From positions 1 through 36,399 of the forward strand of contig JAOLZN010000011.1 of assembly GCA_028343855.1 (NCBI GenBank): a DNA stretch of 36,399 nucleotides, read 5' to 3'. This document shows positions 7,809 through 14,734 of the stretch, piece after piece. Made by a program: the position numbers and the translations under genes. Below the pieces are notes generated by a model. It made no database searches. It had not been told where the DNA came from and worked only from the letters and a program-made list of their open reading frames with translations. The stretch comes from Candidatus Nitrosopumilus sp. (GTDB lineage Archaea > Thermoproteota > Nitrososphaeria > Nitrososphaerales > Nitrosopumilaceae). Within the stretch, counting starts at the first letter, position 1. Each line of letters begins with the position of its first letter.

Positions 7809-8495
7809 ATGGGAGATCCTAAATATCCACGTAAAGTTTGGCGTAAACCAAAACGACCTCTTAATTATGAATTAAAAATGGATGAGTTACAAACTCTTGG
7901 TACATTTGGATTAAGAACTAAAAGAGAATTATGGAAAGCTCATACAGAATTATCTCGTGTAAGACAACAAGCAAGATCATTACTTGCATTAACACAAAAA
8001 GTTAGAGATGAAAAAGAACCAATATTATTGAAATCACTTTCAAGAATTGGATTAATTTCAACTGAAGCAACATTAGATGATGTACTTAATTTGAAACCAA
8101 CAGATTTACTTGCACGAAGATTACAAACTATTGTTTCAAACAAATTAGGATTTAAAACACCATATCAAGCAAGACAAGCAGTAATTCATGGTCACATTAT
8201 GGTTGGAGATAGAAAAGTAGACATTCCATCATATACAGTTACAGTAGAAGAAGAAGGCACAGTTCATTTTAGTCCTGAATCAAAAATTCCAGAAATGTTA
8301 GAAAAATCTAAAGCAAAAGCACCTGAAGTTGAAGCTCTTGGTGAAGATGGTGCTGAAGCAACTCCTGCTGAAGCAACTCCTGCTGAAGCAACTCCTGCTG
8401 AAGCAACTCCTGCTGAAGCAACTCCTGCTGAAGCAACTCCTGCTGAAGCAACTCCTGCTGAAGCAGTAAAAGAAGAAAAACCAACATCAGACTAA
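7809..8495 (+). CDS. rps4: 30S ribosomal protein S4 (uS4) with AEATP repeat tail
   Basis: Primary 16S rRNA-binding assembly protein. Archaeal S4 features: MGDPKYPRKVWRKPKRP start, ELWKAHTELSRVRQQARSLLAL, and an S4 RNA-binding domain around residues 105-165 (RRLQTIV, ARQAVIHGHIMVGDRKVDIPSYTV). The core ends near residue 175. The remaining 50 or so residues are acidic and low complexity, with seven perfect AEATP pentads followed by AEAVKEEKPTSD. Such a tail is not part of the conserved fold and is probably disordered at the ribosome surface. Same operon as rps13. Confidence 0.96.
   Translation: MGDPKYPRKVWRKPKRPLNYELKMDELQTLGTFGLRTKRELWKAHTELSRVRQQARSLLALTQKVRDEKEPILLKSLSRIGLISTEATLDDVLNLKPTDLLARRLQTIVSNKLGFKTPYQARQAVIHGHIMVGDRKVDIPSYTVTVEEEGTVHFSPESKIPEMLEKSKAKAPEVEALGEDGAEATPAEATPAEATPAEATPAEATPAEATPAEATPAEAVKEEKPTSD
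8352..8456 (+). repeat. Seven perfect 15-bp repeats in rps4
   Basis: The unit gctgaagcaactcct is repeated seven times without a single base change and encodes AEATP each time. Identity at synonymous sites points to recent expansion by slippage or recombination rather than old conserved coding sequence. Confidence 0.95.
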
Positions 8496-8544
8496 TCAAA
8501 GCATCATTATCAGTAAATACCCCTAATTATCAAATAAAATTACA

Positions 8545-10302
8545 ATGTGTTCAATTATTGGATATATAGGAAATGAAACTGCGGCCCCAATTATCGTAAA
8601 GGGGTTAAAACGAATGGAGTATAGAGGATATGATAGTGTAGGAGTTGCAACAGAATCACAAAATCAAATTGAATTAAAAAAAGGAATTGGTAAAGTAAAT
8701 GAAGTAAATTCAAAAATTCAACTCGACACATTACCAGGTAAAACAGGAATAGGACACACAAGATGGGCAACTCATGGAAAAGTGACAGATCTTAATGCGC
8801 ATCCACATCCAAGTAATTCAGGAAAAATTGCAATAGTACACAATGGAATTATAGAAAATTTTGAAGAGCTAAAAAAACAATTAGAAAATGAAGGATATGA
8901 ATTCAAGAGTGAAACAGATAGTGAAATAATTGCAAATTTACTTGAAAAAAATTATGATTCAACAAAAAATATTAAAGATACGATCATGAAAACGGTTTCA
9001 GAAATTAAAGGTCATTATGCATTTGTTGCAATGTTTGAAAACGGTCAACTTGCAGCAGCAAGATTTCATGAACCATTAATTGTTGGAGTTGGAAAAGAAA
9101 ATATTTTCTTATCAAGTGATGTTTTAGGATTCATTGAATACACAGATAATGCAATATATATGAAAAGTGGAAATTTTATTATTTTAGACGAAAAAGGATT
9201 TGAAATTTTAGATTTTAAAGGTGAGAGAATCAAACATGAAATCACTAAAGTTTCAAAAGAATTTGGTGATGCATACAAAGGTGATTATGCACATTTTACA
9301 TTAAAAGAAATCTATGAACAGCCAGATGTAATCTTAAAGGCAGGGGAAACAACAATTGAAGGAATTGAAAAAGCTGTTGAATATATTAAAAATGCCAAAA
9401 ATATCTACATTACAGGCAGTGGAACAAGTTATAATTCGGCATTAATTGCAAAACAAATTTTATCAAAATATGCGAAGATCAAAGCAGAGCCAATCATAGC
9501 AAGTGAATTACAATTTGCACCAGATACAATCGAAGAAAATTCAACATTTATTGCAATTTCTCAAAGTGGTGAAAGTGCAGATGTTTTAGAAGCAGTAAGA
9601 ATTGCAAAAAAATTAAACTGTAAAATTATTTCTATTGTTAATTTACTTACATCCTCACTTACACGCAAAGGAGACGTAGTATTGGGAATGAATTGTGGGC
9701 CAGAAATAGGAGTAGCTGCAACAAAAAGTTTTACAGCACAACTAATAATATTATATAAAATTGTACAAAAATTAAGTAAAAATATTACAATTGATTTTGA
9801 ACAATTTTCTGAGTCAATTTCAAAAATGATTGAAAATCCAATTAAAATTCAAAAGATTGCAAAAGAATTGAAAAATGTTTCAGATATTTACATACTGGGT
9901 AGAGGAATAAACTATCCAATAGCAATAGAATCAGCATTAAAATTAAAAGAATTGACATACATTCATGCAGAAGGAATTCCAGGAGGGGAACTAAAACATG
10001 GTCCACTTGCATTAATGGATACAGATGTTTTTGTAATAATCATCAATCCAAATGATTCAACATATACGGATACATTAACGAGTGCAAGAGAAATTAAAGC
10101 TCGTGGAGCAAAGATTATTGGAGTATCAGACATTGAAAGTGATGTTTATGATTATTGGATGGAAATTCCAAAAATTAGTGAAATACTATATCCAATTTCA
10201 GAAATCATTCCAATTCAACTTTTAGCATATTATTCTGCATTAGAAAAAGATACAGATCCTGATTACCCTAGGAATCTAGCAAAATCAGTGACTGTAAAGT
10301 AA
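8545..10302 (+). CDS. glmS: Glutamine-fructose-6-phosphate aminotransferase (isomerising)
   Basis: Makes glucosamine-6-phosphate from fructose-6-phosphate and glutamine, the first step to UDP-GlcNAc for surface glycans. Class II glutaminase domain at residues 1-220 with the nucleophile Cys2 (MCSIIGYIGN), TRWATHGKV and HNGIIENF. Two SIS sugar isomerase domains follow (about 265-400 and 435-575) with GSGTSYNSAL, SQSGESADVLEA and a C-terminal ending in LAKSVTVK, the conserved end of GlmS. Length of 585 is normal. It lies 49 bp after rps4 and has its own TATA-like GTAAATAC near 8513-8520. Confidence 0.97.
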   Translation: MCSIIGYIGNETAAPIIVKGLKRMEYRGYDSVGVATESQNQIELKKGIGKVNEVNSKIQLDTLPGKTGIGHTRWATHGKVTDLNAHPHPSNSGKIAIVHNGIIENFEELKKQLENEGYEFKSETDSEIIANLLEKNYDSTKNIKDTIMKTVSEIKGHYAFVAMFENGQLAAARFHEPLIVGVGKENIFLSSDVLGFIEYTDNAIYMKSGNFIILDEKGFEILDFKGERIKHEITKVSKEFGDAYKGDYAHFTLKEIYEQPDVILKAGETTIEGIEKAVEYIKNAKNIYITGSGTSYNSALIAKQILSKYAKIKAEPIIASELQFAPDTIEENSTFIAISQSGESADVLEAVRIAKKLNCKIISIVNLLTSSLTRKGDVVLGMNCGPEIGVAATKSFTAQLIILYKIVQKLSKNITIDFEQFSESISKMIENPIKIQKIAKELKNVSDIYILGRGINYPIAIESALKLKELTYIHAEGIPGGELKHGPLALMDTDVFVIIINPNDSTYTDTLTSAREIKARGAKIIGVSDIESDVYDYWMEIPKISEILYPISEIIPIQLLAYYSALEKDTDPDYPRNLAKSVTVK

Positions 10303-10316
10303 TGTTTTTCCAATAA

Positions 10317-10712
10317 TTAAGAACCAGAAGTAGTACCAGAGATATCATGAATTTTTACTTCGTTGATAATTTTTTCCATTATTTGTTGTTGTCCTCCTGC
10401 ATTGTCGATAGTCACCAAAAGTAAATTTCCACTAGGTAAAGGGATTGTTGCACGTCTTAATTTCTCGTATACGGCTAGAGTGTATAGTCCTACTCCAATT
10501 TTTCCATAATGTTTTTCTCTAGATTTCCATGCATTGATTGCATGATGAATTGTTTCTTGAGTTTCTTCAGGAGACAAGAATAGATTTGTGTCAGATTTTG
10601 AACCCTTTGCTAAAATTTCTCCAGACTTATTTGCAACTGCAGCAAATCTAATGTTTTCATCCAAATCAAATAACCTATGTAAAAAATTCTCATACGCAAT
10701 AATTTGACTCAT
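10317..10712 (-). CDS. Roadblock/profilin-like small protein (thaumarchaeal hypothetical)
   Basis: Soluble protein of 131 residues. Alternating strands and helices, with ENIRFAAVANKSGEILAKGSK, KIGVGLYTLAVYEKLRRATIPL and NLLLVTIDN, resemble a roadblock/longin-like alpha-beta fold. Similar proteins recur in Nitrosopumilus genomes and may belong to DUF6659, though I cannot confirm that. No catalytic motif is visible. It converges with glmS (14 bp between stops). Role unknown; roadblock folds often serve as dimerisation platforms for small GTPases or regulators. Confidence 0.78.
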   Translation of the reverse strand: MSQIIAYENFLHRLFDLDENIRFAAVANKSGEILAKGSKSDTNLFLSPEETQETIHHAINAWKSREKHYGKIGVGLYTLAVYEKLRRATIPLPSGNLLLVTIDNAGGQQQIMEKIINEVKIHDISGTTSGS

Positions 10713-10857
10713 GAAAAATAATTTCTAAAGAAGAACATAACTATGATGAAAGAATTTCAAAAAAGATGTTTATTATTTTGTAATAATCTAAAAATTTATT
10801 TAATTTTTGAGATTAAATGAACAAAATTTTAAGTTAAAAAGAACAGATTTTTTAAAG

Positions 10858-10944
10858 ATTCAATTTTAATATAGTAAAATTTGAATTGAATTGTTTCTAG
10901 TGATACGTGCAAAGATGAGGATCTATATCGTGTCATTAGAGACA
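10858..10944 (+). ncRNA. Candidate structured RNA, two hairpins
   Basis: Intergenic region of 246 bp. Hairpin I: attcaatttta (10858-10868) pairs with taaaatttgaat (10875-10886) around a 6-nt loop, with one bulged base. Hairpin II: 10892-10907 pairs with 10929-10944 over 16 uninterrupted base pairs, 13 Watson-Crick and three G-U, closing a 5/4 internal loop and an inner AGAT-GAGG-ATCT stem-loop. All three wobble pairs are G-U on the plus strand; on the minus strand they become A-C mismatches, so a plus-strand RNA is favoured. A run of nine T at 10974-10982 could end it. No known family recognised; no box C/D or H/ACA layout. Confidence 0.4.
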
Positions 10945-10958
10945 TCATAAAATCAAAT

Positions 10959-11093
10959 TTAGTATTTTGTGGGTTTTTTTTTCTTTTTATTTTCTTGTTG
11001 CTTCTTTTTATAATTTCTAATCCTCTGATTTTGTTCAGCCTCTTTTTGACCTTTACGTTTTCTTGTATCTGGTTTTTTTTTAGAGCCACCCAT
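10959..11093 (-). CDS. Lys-rich 44-residue basic microprotein
   Basis: Short complete frame, ATG 11093 to TAA 10959, 44 residues, more than 40 percent Lys plus Arg: MGGSKKKPDTRKRKGQKEAE, then QNQRIRNYKKKQQENKKKKKPTKY. It looks like the basic unstructured tails of ribosome-associated or nucleic-acid-binding proteins. A TATA-like AATAAATTATG lies 20-30 nt upstream, fitting a leaderless transcript. A longer frame on the same strand (10829-11089) is shifted by one and is judged a shadow. Function unknown; RNA or DNA binding is inferred only from charge. Confidence 0.6.
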   Translation of the reverse strand: MGGSKKKPDTRKRKGQKEAEQNQRIRNYKKKQQENKKKKKPTKY

Positions 11094-11110
11094 ATTGATT
11101 ACTTAATTTT

Positions 11111-11281
11111 TCATAATTTATTGGCTATTTTTAATTGTACAATAGTAACTAATCCAATTATTATCAAAATACTACCAATTGCTAAAGAATATTCGAATGC
11201 AGGATATGCAAAATAAATTATCAATACAGCAATACCAATTATCAAAAAACTAGCTATTCCACCTACTGCCAAATTAGTCAT
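11111..11281 (-). CDS. Small two-helix membrane protein
   Basis: Starting at ATG 11281 the protein has 56 residues and two hydrophobic helices (about 7-28 and 31-50) with a YPAFEY turn between them and a short basic end KIANKL. The frame is open further upstream to 11374, but that would overlap the cobT-like gene by 47 bp in another frame, so the internal ATG 46 bp after its stop is preferred. Probably the last gene of the nnrE-MBL-cobT string. No function can be assigned. Confidence 0.65.
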   Translation of the reverse strand: MTNLAVGGIASFLIIGIAVLIIYFAYPAFEYSLAIGSILIIIGLVTIVQLKIANKL

Positions 11282-11327
11282 ACAACTAAGATATTTTAGA
11301 CTTGTATTAAGATGATGAAATACATCA

Positions 11328-12407
11328 TCACTTTTTTGACAAATTAGATAATCGATCATATTCTTGTTCTGCAAGATTCAAAAATTTGGTGGAATCATTA
11401 CCAGTTTTTAGCATAGATGAAATTATAGTTCCTCCAGCACCTACTCCTTCCTTTCCAAATCCTTCAGAAAATGCCTTTAATCCAGAATATTTTGAATTAT
11501 CTAATCCAGGGTTTACAGAAATTGCAGGGATATCTGCAATTTGTTTTATAATATTTGTAAAATTTGCATTTTGATCATTTGTGATATAGGAAGTAGTTCC
11601 AATTGCAGTATTTTCTTCATTAAATCCAATTTTAGATGCAAATGCCAAAACTGCTGTCATCTGTGTACCACCAGCTAACATTACTTTAGAAACAGCAGAT
11701 GCCGAACTTAACATTCCTGCAACAAAAGCAATCATAGGGTCACCAACCTTTGCCAGTATACTATACGGATGATCAGAATCAATTCTCTTTATTGCAGAAT
11801 CTACAACTTCATTTTTTAGTTTAATAGGATTTGTTGGAATACTAGAACTTGTTTTGGCATCAAAATCAAAAGCCTTCAATACAGCTAAAGCAGTTGTTGT
11901 TCCACCAGGAATTGATTCACCAATTACTAAACAATCAGTTAATGAAGCCATATTTCTTCCAACAATTCTACCAAATTCAACTGCACTAGAAACTTCTGAA
12001 TCAGTCATTGCAGGTTCAACAGATATATTTTTTCCAAAAGATAAACCAGTTTCAATGAAAGGTAATTGAGGGGTAATCTTACTTCCAGCATTAATTGTTA
12101 AATGAGGAATACTTGCAGATTCCAAAGCTGTTTTAGTTAATAGAGCTGGAGTAGGTTTTCCATCAGGTGTCATAGGAATACCATCAATAGTTTTACAATA
12201 TCCATAATGGAGATATTCTGCATCAGCAGGAGGAGTGTATTTCATAGAATTACTATCTGCACCTGCAATAGTAATTCCAGGAATTTCACAAGTTTGAGTA
12301 TATGACATTACAAAAGAAAGAAGAAATCTTCCAGATTTTATGGATTGAAGAAAATTTTGTGCTTGGTCAATATTTCCATGTAACTCAAAACCTTCCAAAA
12401 ATATCAC
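11328..12407 (-). CDS. cobT: Archaeal CobT-like nicotinate mononucleotide phosphoribosyltransferase
   Basis: Likely archaeal CobT (NaMN:base phosphoribosyltransferase, TIGR00303/UPF0284 type), which activates the lower-ligand base for cobamide assembly in the cytoplasm. Recognised by the overall sequence: ITIAGADSNSMKYTPPADAEYLHYG, GKPTPALLTKTAL, the Gly-rich ESIPGGTTTALAVLKAFDFDA, and KVMLAGGTQMTAVLAF. Length of 359 is normal. Its GTG start shares one base with the TAG of the upstream MBL hydrolase gene, so the two are coupled. Marine Thaumarchaeota are cobalamin producers, which fits, although no other cob genes are in this window. Confidence 0.88.
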   Translation of the reverse strand: MIFLEGFELHGNIDQAQNFLQSIKSGRFLLSFVMSYTQTCEIPGITIAGADSNSMKYTPPADAEYLHYGYCKTIDGIPMTPDGKPTPALLTKTALESASIPHLTINAGSKITPQLPFIETGLSFGKNISVEPAMTDSEVSSAVEFGRIVGRNMASLTDCLVIGESIPGGTTTALAVLKAFDFDAKTSSSIPTNPIKLKNEVVDSAIKRIDSDHPYSILAKVGDPMIAFVAGMLSSASAVSKVMLAGGTQMTAVLAFASKIGFNEENTAIGTTSYITNDQNANFTNIIKQIADIPAISVNPGLDNSKYSGLKAFSEGFGKEGVGAGGTIISSMLKTGNDSTKFLNLAEQEYDRLSNLSKK

Positions 12408-13015
12408 TAACCCATCATATCAAGAAACTGTTGTTCAGTTCGTTTTTGCATTATCATATTAGTCATTTTTTCTTTTCCTATAGTAGACACTTCAGTTGAA
12501 CCATAATTATGACCAGGATACAATACCAAATCATCATCTAAAGTATGTAATACATCAAAAAGACTATGATAAAGTTTAGAGGCACTACCACCAGGTAAAT
12601 CAATTCTTCCACAATTGCCAACAAATAATGTATCACCAGAAAAAATATTTCCATCACCTACCAAACAAATACTATCATTAGAATGTCCAGGTGTATGAAG
12701 AACTTTTAATTTTGAATTACCAAAATCAATAAAATCACCATCTTTTACAATGATGTCATTTTTTAATGTTGAAGATTCATGTTGGATAATAGGGGCTTTT
12801 GTAGATTCTACCATTTCTTCATTTCCTCTAGTATGATCATCATGATAATGAGTATTCACAATATATTTTATTTTCAAATTATTATTTTTAATTATTAATT
12901 CTAATTCCATTAGATTCCAAGATGGATCAATGATTATAGATTCACTAGTATCTTCATCAACTACAATATAAGAAAAATTTTGCATAGGTCCAACAGGTAT
13001 TTGATGTACGATCAT
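12407..13015 (-). CDS. Metallo-beta-lactamase fold hydrolase (glyoxalase II/ETHE1-like)
   Basis: Cytoplasmic MBL-fold enzyme of 202 residues. Metal ligands visible: H56-x-H58-x-D60-H61 (THYHDDH), H111 (HTPGHS), D128 (SGDTLF) and H169 (YPGHNYG). The GRIDLPGG stretch at 136-143 is typical of the glyoxalase II / persulfide dioxygenase branch. The substrate-binding C-terminal helical domain of true glyoxalase II is short, so the substrate may be another thioester or a persulfide. It is sandwiched between nnrE and cobT; its ATG would overlap the restored nnrE stop as ATGA. Confidence 0.9.
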   Translation of the reverse strand: MIVHQIPVGPMQNFSYIVVDEDTSESIIIDPSWNLMELELIIKNNNLKIKYIVNTHYHDDHTRGNEEMVESTKAPIIQHESSTLKNDIIVKDGDFIDFGNSKLKVLHTPGHSNDSICLVGDGNIFSGDTLFVGNCGRIDLPGGSASKLYHSLFDVLHTLDDDLVLYPGHNYGSTEVSTIGKEKMTNMIMQKRTEQQFLDMMG

Positions 13016-13033
13016 AGAATTCCCTCTTCAGCT

Positions 13034-13660
13034 TCAACAGGGATTCCAATTTTTTTCGGCATAAAGTTCACCAGTAAGATCCTTTCTTTTTGGAATACCT
13101 TCTTTCATTTTATGAAATGTAACGGTCATATCACATTTAGTGAAAATGTTAGCAGTATTTCCTGTTTGAGGATCTAATCCTGACGGAACATCTACAGCAA
13201 ATTTGTAGCAATCAATTGAATTGATATAATTAATTGCAGATGCGTATGGTTCTCTAATTTCACCTGAAATTCCAGTACCTAAAATTCCATCTATAATTAT
13301 ATCAGGTTTGAAATCAAATTCCAAAGAATTTCCGAACATTAATTTTACTGAGGGCATTTTTTGTAAAATAGACCAATTCCAATTACTTTCTTCAGTTTTA
13401 ATTTTTTCAGGATCACCAAGTAGCATTACAGTTACATTTGAACCGTAACCAGCTAAATGTCTAGCCATCACTAAACCATCACCACCATTATTTCCCAATC
13501 CTACAAAAATTAAGATGTTTTTTGAGGCTACATTATCGAATTTCGTTAGTAAACGTCTAACAGCTGCAGCTCCGGCATTTTCCATCATGAACTTTTTTAA
13601 AAAACCCATGTCATGACCTTTATTTTCAATTTGATACATTTGATCTACAGTTATTTCCAT
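13034..13660 (-). CDS. nnrE: NAD(P)H-hydrate epimerase, C-terminus frameshifted
   Basis: YjeF N-domain enzyme that epimerises damaged NAD(P)HX so that it can be repaired. Features: MEITVDQMYQIENKG start, MENAGAAAVR, GLGNNGGDGLVMARHL (nucleotide-binding loop), IDGILGTGISGEIREPY and AVDVPSGLDPQTG with the catalytic Asp. Start 13660 sits about 25 nt below a TATA-like CTTATTTTG; ATG 13669 is possible. The protein ends abnormally in YAEKNWNPC. Removing one base from the seven-base homopolymer at 13050-13056 gives YAEKIGIPVEAEEGIL and a TGA at 13012-13014, overlapping the next ATG. IGIP is the family's normal ending. So the true end is probably 13012. Confidence 0.88.
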   Translation of the reverse strand: MEITVDQMYQIENKGHDMGFLKKFMMENAGAAAVRRLLTKFDNVASKNILIFVGLGNNGGDGLVMARHLAGYGSNVTVMLLGDPEKIKTEESNWNWSILQKMPSVKLMFGNSLEFDFKPDIIIDGILGTGISGEIREPYASAINYINSIDCYKFAVDVPSGLDPQTGNTANIFTKCDMTVTFHKMKEGIPKRKDLTGELYAEKNWNPC

Positions 13661-13732
13661 ACAGTACATGAAAATGATTACCAAAATAAGAGTTTAGCAA
13701 ACGGCTTTATCCTAGTTTTAGATTATTGTAAC

Positions 13733-14347
13733 ATGACATTAAAAAACGTTAAACAGTCATTAAATAAAATAACAAAAGATTTAGCAGTAACTCAAGACTC
13801 TAGAGAGTTTTTACTAAAAAATACAAGAGAAATTATCATCCTATGCAGTAAATCAATAATAGCAGTTCATAAAGGAGAATTAGTAACTGCAAAAAATAAT
13901 TTAAAACAAGCTGATGTATTATTAAAAAAATATAAGAAAAAAGCAACAGGTCAACTAAGAAGATATCTAATCACACCAGAACAAGAATTTGTTGAGGCAG
14001 CATGTTTGATTGCAATTGTTGAAAAAAAAGATATTCCATCAGATAAAAAATTAGCAGTGATGCCAGAATCCTATGTTTTAGGATTACTAGATTGTGTTGG
14101 TGAATTAAAAAGAAGAGTATTTGATGAAATGAGAACTGGAGAGATAGATGAAGCAATAAGATTTTTTGAAATTATGGAAAACCTATACCTTCAACTTTAC
14201 ACTTTCTCATTATATGATAAAGTTGTAAAAGAAGCAAGAAGAAAAATTGATGTTAATAGAATTTTAGTGGATGATGTTAGATCGGCAATTACAGAAGAGA
14301 AAAGACGAATTGAATTAATCAAAGCATTAGAAAAAATAGAAAAATAA
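13733..14347 (+). CDS. Translin family RNA-binding protein
   Basis: Archaeal translin/TRAX homologue (COG2178), an all-helical protein of 204 residues that in this family binds single-stranded RNA/DNA and forms octameric rings; TRAX-type members are RNases acting on tRNA processing leftovers. Recognised by REFLLKNTREIIILCSKSIIAVHKGE, EQEFVEAACLIAIVEK, ESYVLGLLDCVGELKRRVFDEMRTGEIDEA and the C-terminal EARRKIDVNRILVDDVRS. ATG 13733 is chosen over an upstream open frame from 13613 because a TATA-like GCTTTATCC lies about 25 nt before it. It is divergent from nnrE and next to a tRNA gene. Confidence 0.88.
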   Translation: MTLKNVKQSLNKITKDLAVTQDSREFLLKNTREIIILCSKSIIAVHKGELVTAKNNLKQADVLLKKYKKKATGQLRRYLITPEQEFVEAACLIAIVEKKDIPSDKKLAVMPESYVLGLLDCVGELKRRVFDEMRTGEIDEAIRFFEIMENLYLQLYTFSLYDKVVKEARRKIDVNRILVDDVRSAITEEKRRIELIKALEKIEK

Positions 14348-14358
14348 TTTTAAAAGAA

Positions 14359-14446
14359 TGGTGCGGGCGATGGGATTTGAACCCACGAACTCCTGAGAGA
14401 CTAGCCCCTCAAGCTAGCGCCTTTGGCCAGGCTGGGCGACGCCCGC
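14359..14446 (-). tRNA. tRNA-Leu (anticodon GAG), CCA encoded
   Basis: Minus strand. Acceptor stem GCGGGCG pairs with CGCCCGC. The anticodon stem CTAGC/GCTAG closes the loop TTGAGGG, giving GAG at 34-36. A long variable arm (TCTCTCAGGAG) marks a class II tRNA, and the T-loop GGTTCAAATCC is intact. Discriminator A is followed by CCA in the DNA (14361-14359). No intron. It is convergent with the translin gene, 11 bp from its stop. Confidence 0.97.
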
Positions 14447-14466
14447 AACGAACGAATCTTGTATGG

Positions 14467-14476
14467 TTTTTATAAT
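14467..14476. promoter_or_regulatory. Shared two-way TATA box, rpoN and tRNA-Leu
   Basis: TTTTTATAAT reads as a TATA box on both strands (ATTATAAAAA on the minus strand). Its centre, 14472, is 25 nt from the GTG start of rpoN (14497) and 26 nt from the first base of tRNA-Leu (14446). Confidence 0.55.
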
Positions 14477-14496
14477 CCTTGACGACTTTTTTCATC

Positions 14497-14733
14497 GTGT
14501 TAATTCCTGTTAGATGTTTTACATGTGGAAACTTAATTGCAGATAAATTCGATGATTATCAAACTAAACTCAAAGCAGGAGAGGATCCTGAAAAAGTTCT
14601 AAATGATTTACAAATCAACAGATATTGTTGTAGAAGAATGCTTTTGACTACAGTTGAAACAATTCAACAAGTAATACCATTCTATGAATCAATTCAGAAA
14701 AGAAAACAAGAAGTTCAATCTGAATTAGATTAA
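14497..14733 (+). CDS. rpoN: DNA-directed RNA polymerase subunit N (Rpb10)
   Basis: Small zinc-binding subunit of archaeal RNA polymerase that helps assemble the RpoD-L platform. Start GTG 14497 gives MLIPVRCFTCGNLIADKFDDY, the universal Rpb10 N-terminus; an upstream in-frame TTG at 14479 lies too near the TATA box. Zinc ligands: CFTC near residues 7-10 and the CC pair in RYCCRRMLL. 78 residues, slightly longer than the usual 65-75. First gene of a long plus-strand run; the next gene, eno, begins one base after its stop. Confidence 0.96.
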   Translation: MLIPVRCFTCGNLIADKFDDYQTKLKAGEDPEKVLNDLQINRYCCRRMLLTTVETIQQVIPFYESIQKRKQEVQSELD

Positions 14734-14734
14734 T

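Noticed and set aside
8352-8456. Repeats as a possible CRISPR array
   Set aside because: Units are directly adjacent with no spacers and lie in a coding frame; no cas genes nearby. The same holds for 43-160.
8308-8499. Minus-strand LLQQE-repeat frame over the end of rps4
   Set aside because: Mirror of the AEATP codon repeat, with no independent evidence.
10743-10755. ATGATGA as a box C of a C/D guide RNA
   Set aside because: No CTGA box D at a fitting distance and no terminal stem.
10892-10944. Hairpin II as an H/ACA guide RNA
   Set aside because: The ACA lies inside the stem and not 3' of it, and there is no K-turn.
10829-11089. 86-residue minus-strand frame
   Set aside because: Shifted against the Lys-rich 44-residue frame and starts without promoter spacing; its second half has unstructured low-complexity composition over the hairpins.
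13613-13732. Extended N-terminus of the translin gene
   Set aside because: Overlaps the nnrE start and lies upstream of the likely TATA box.
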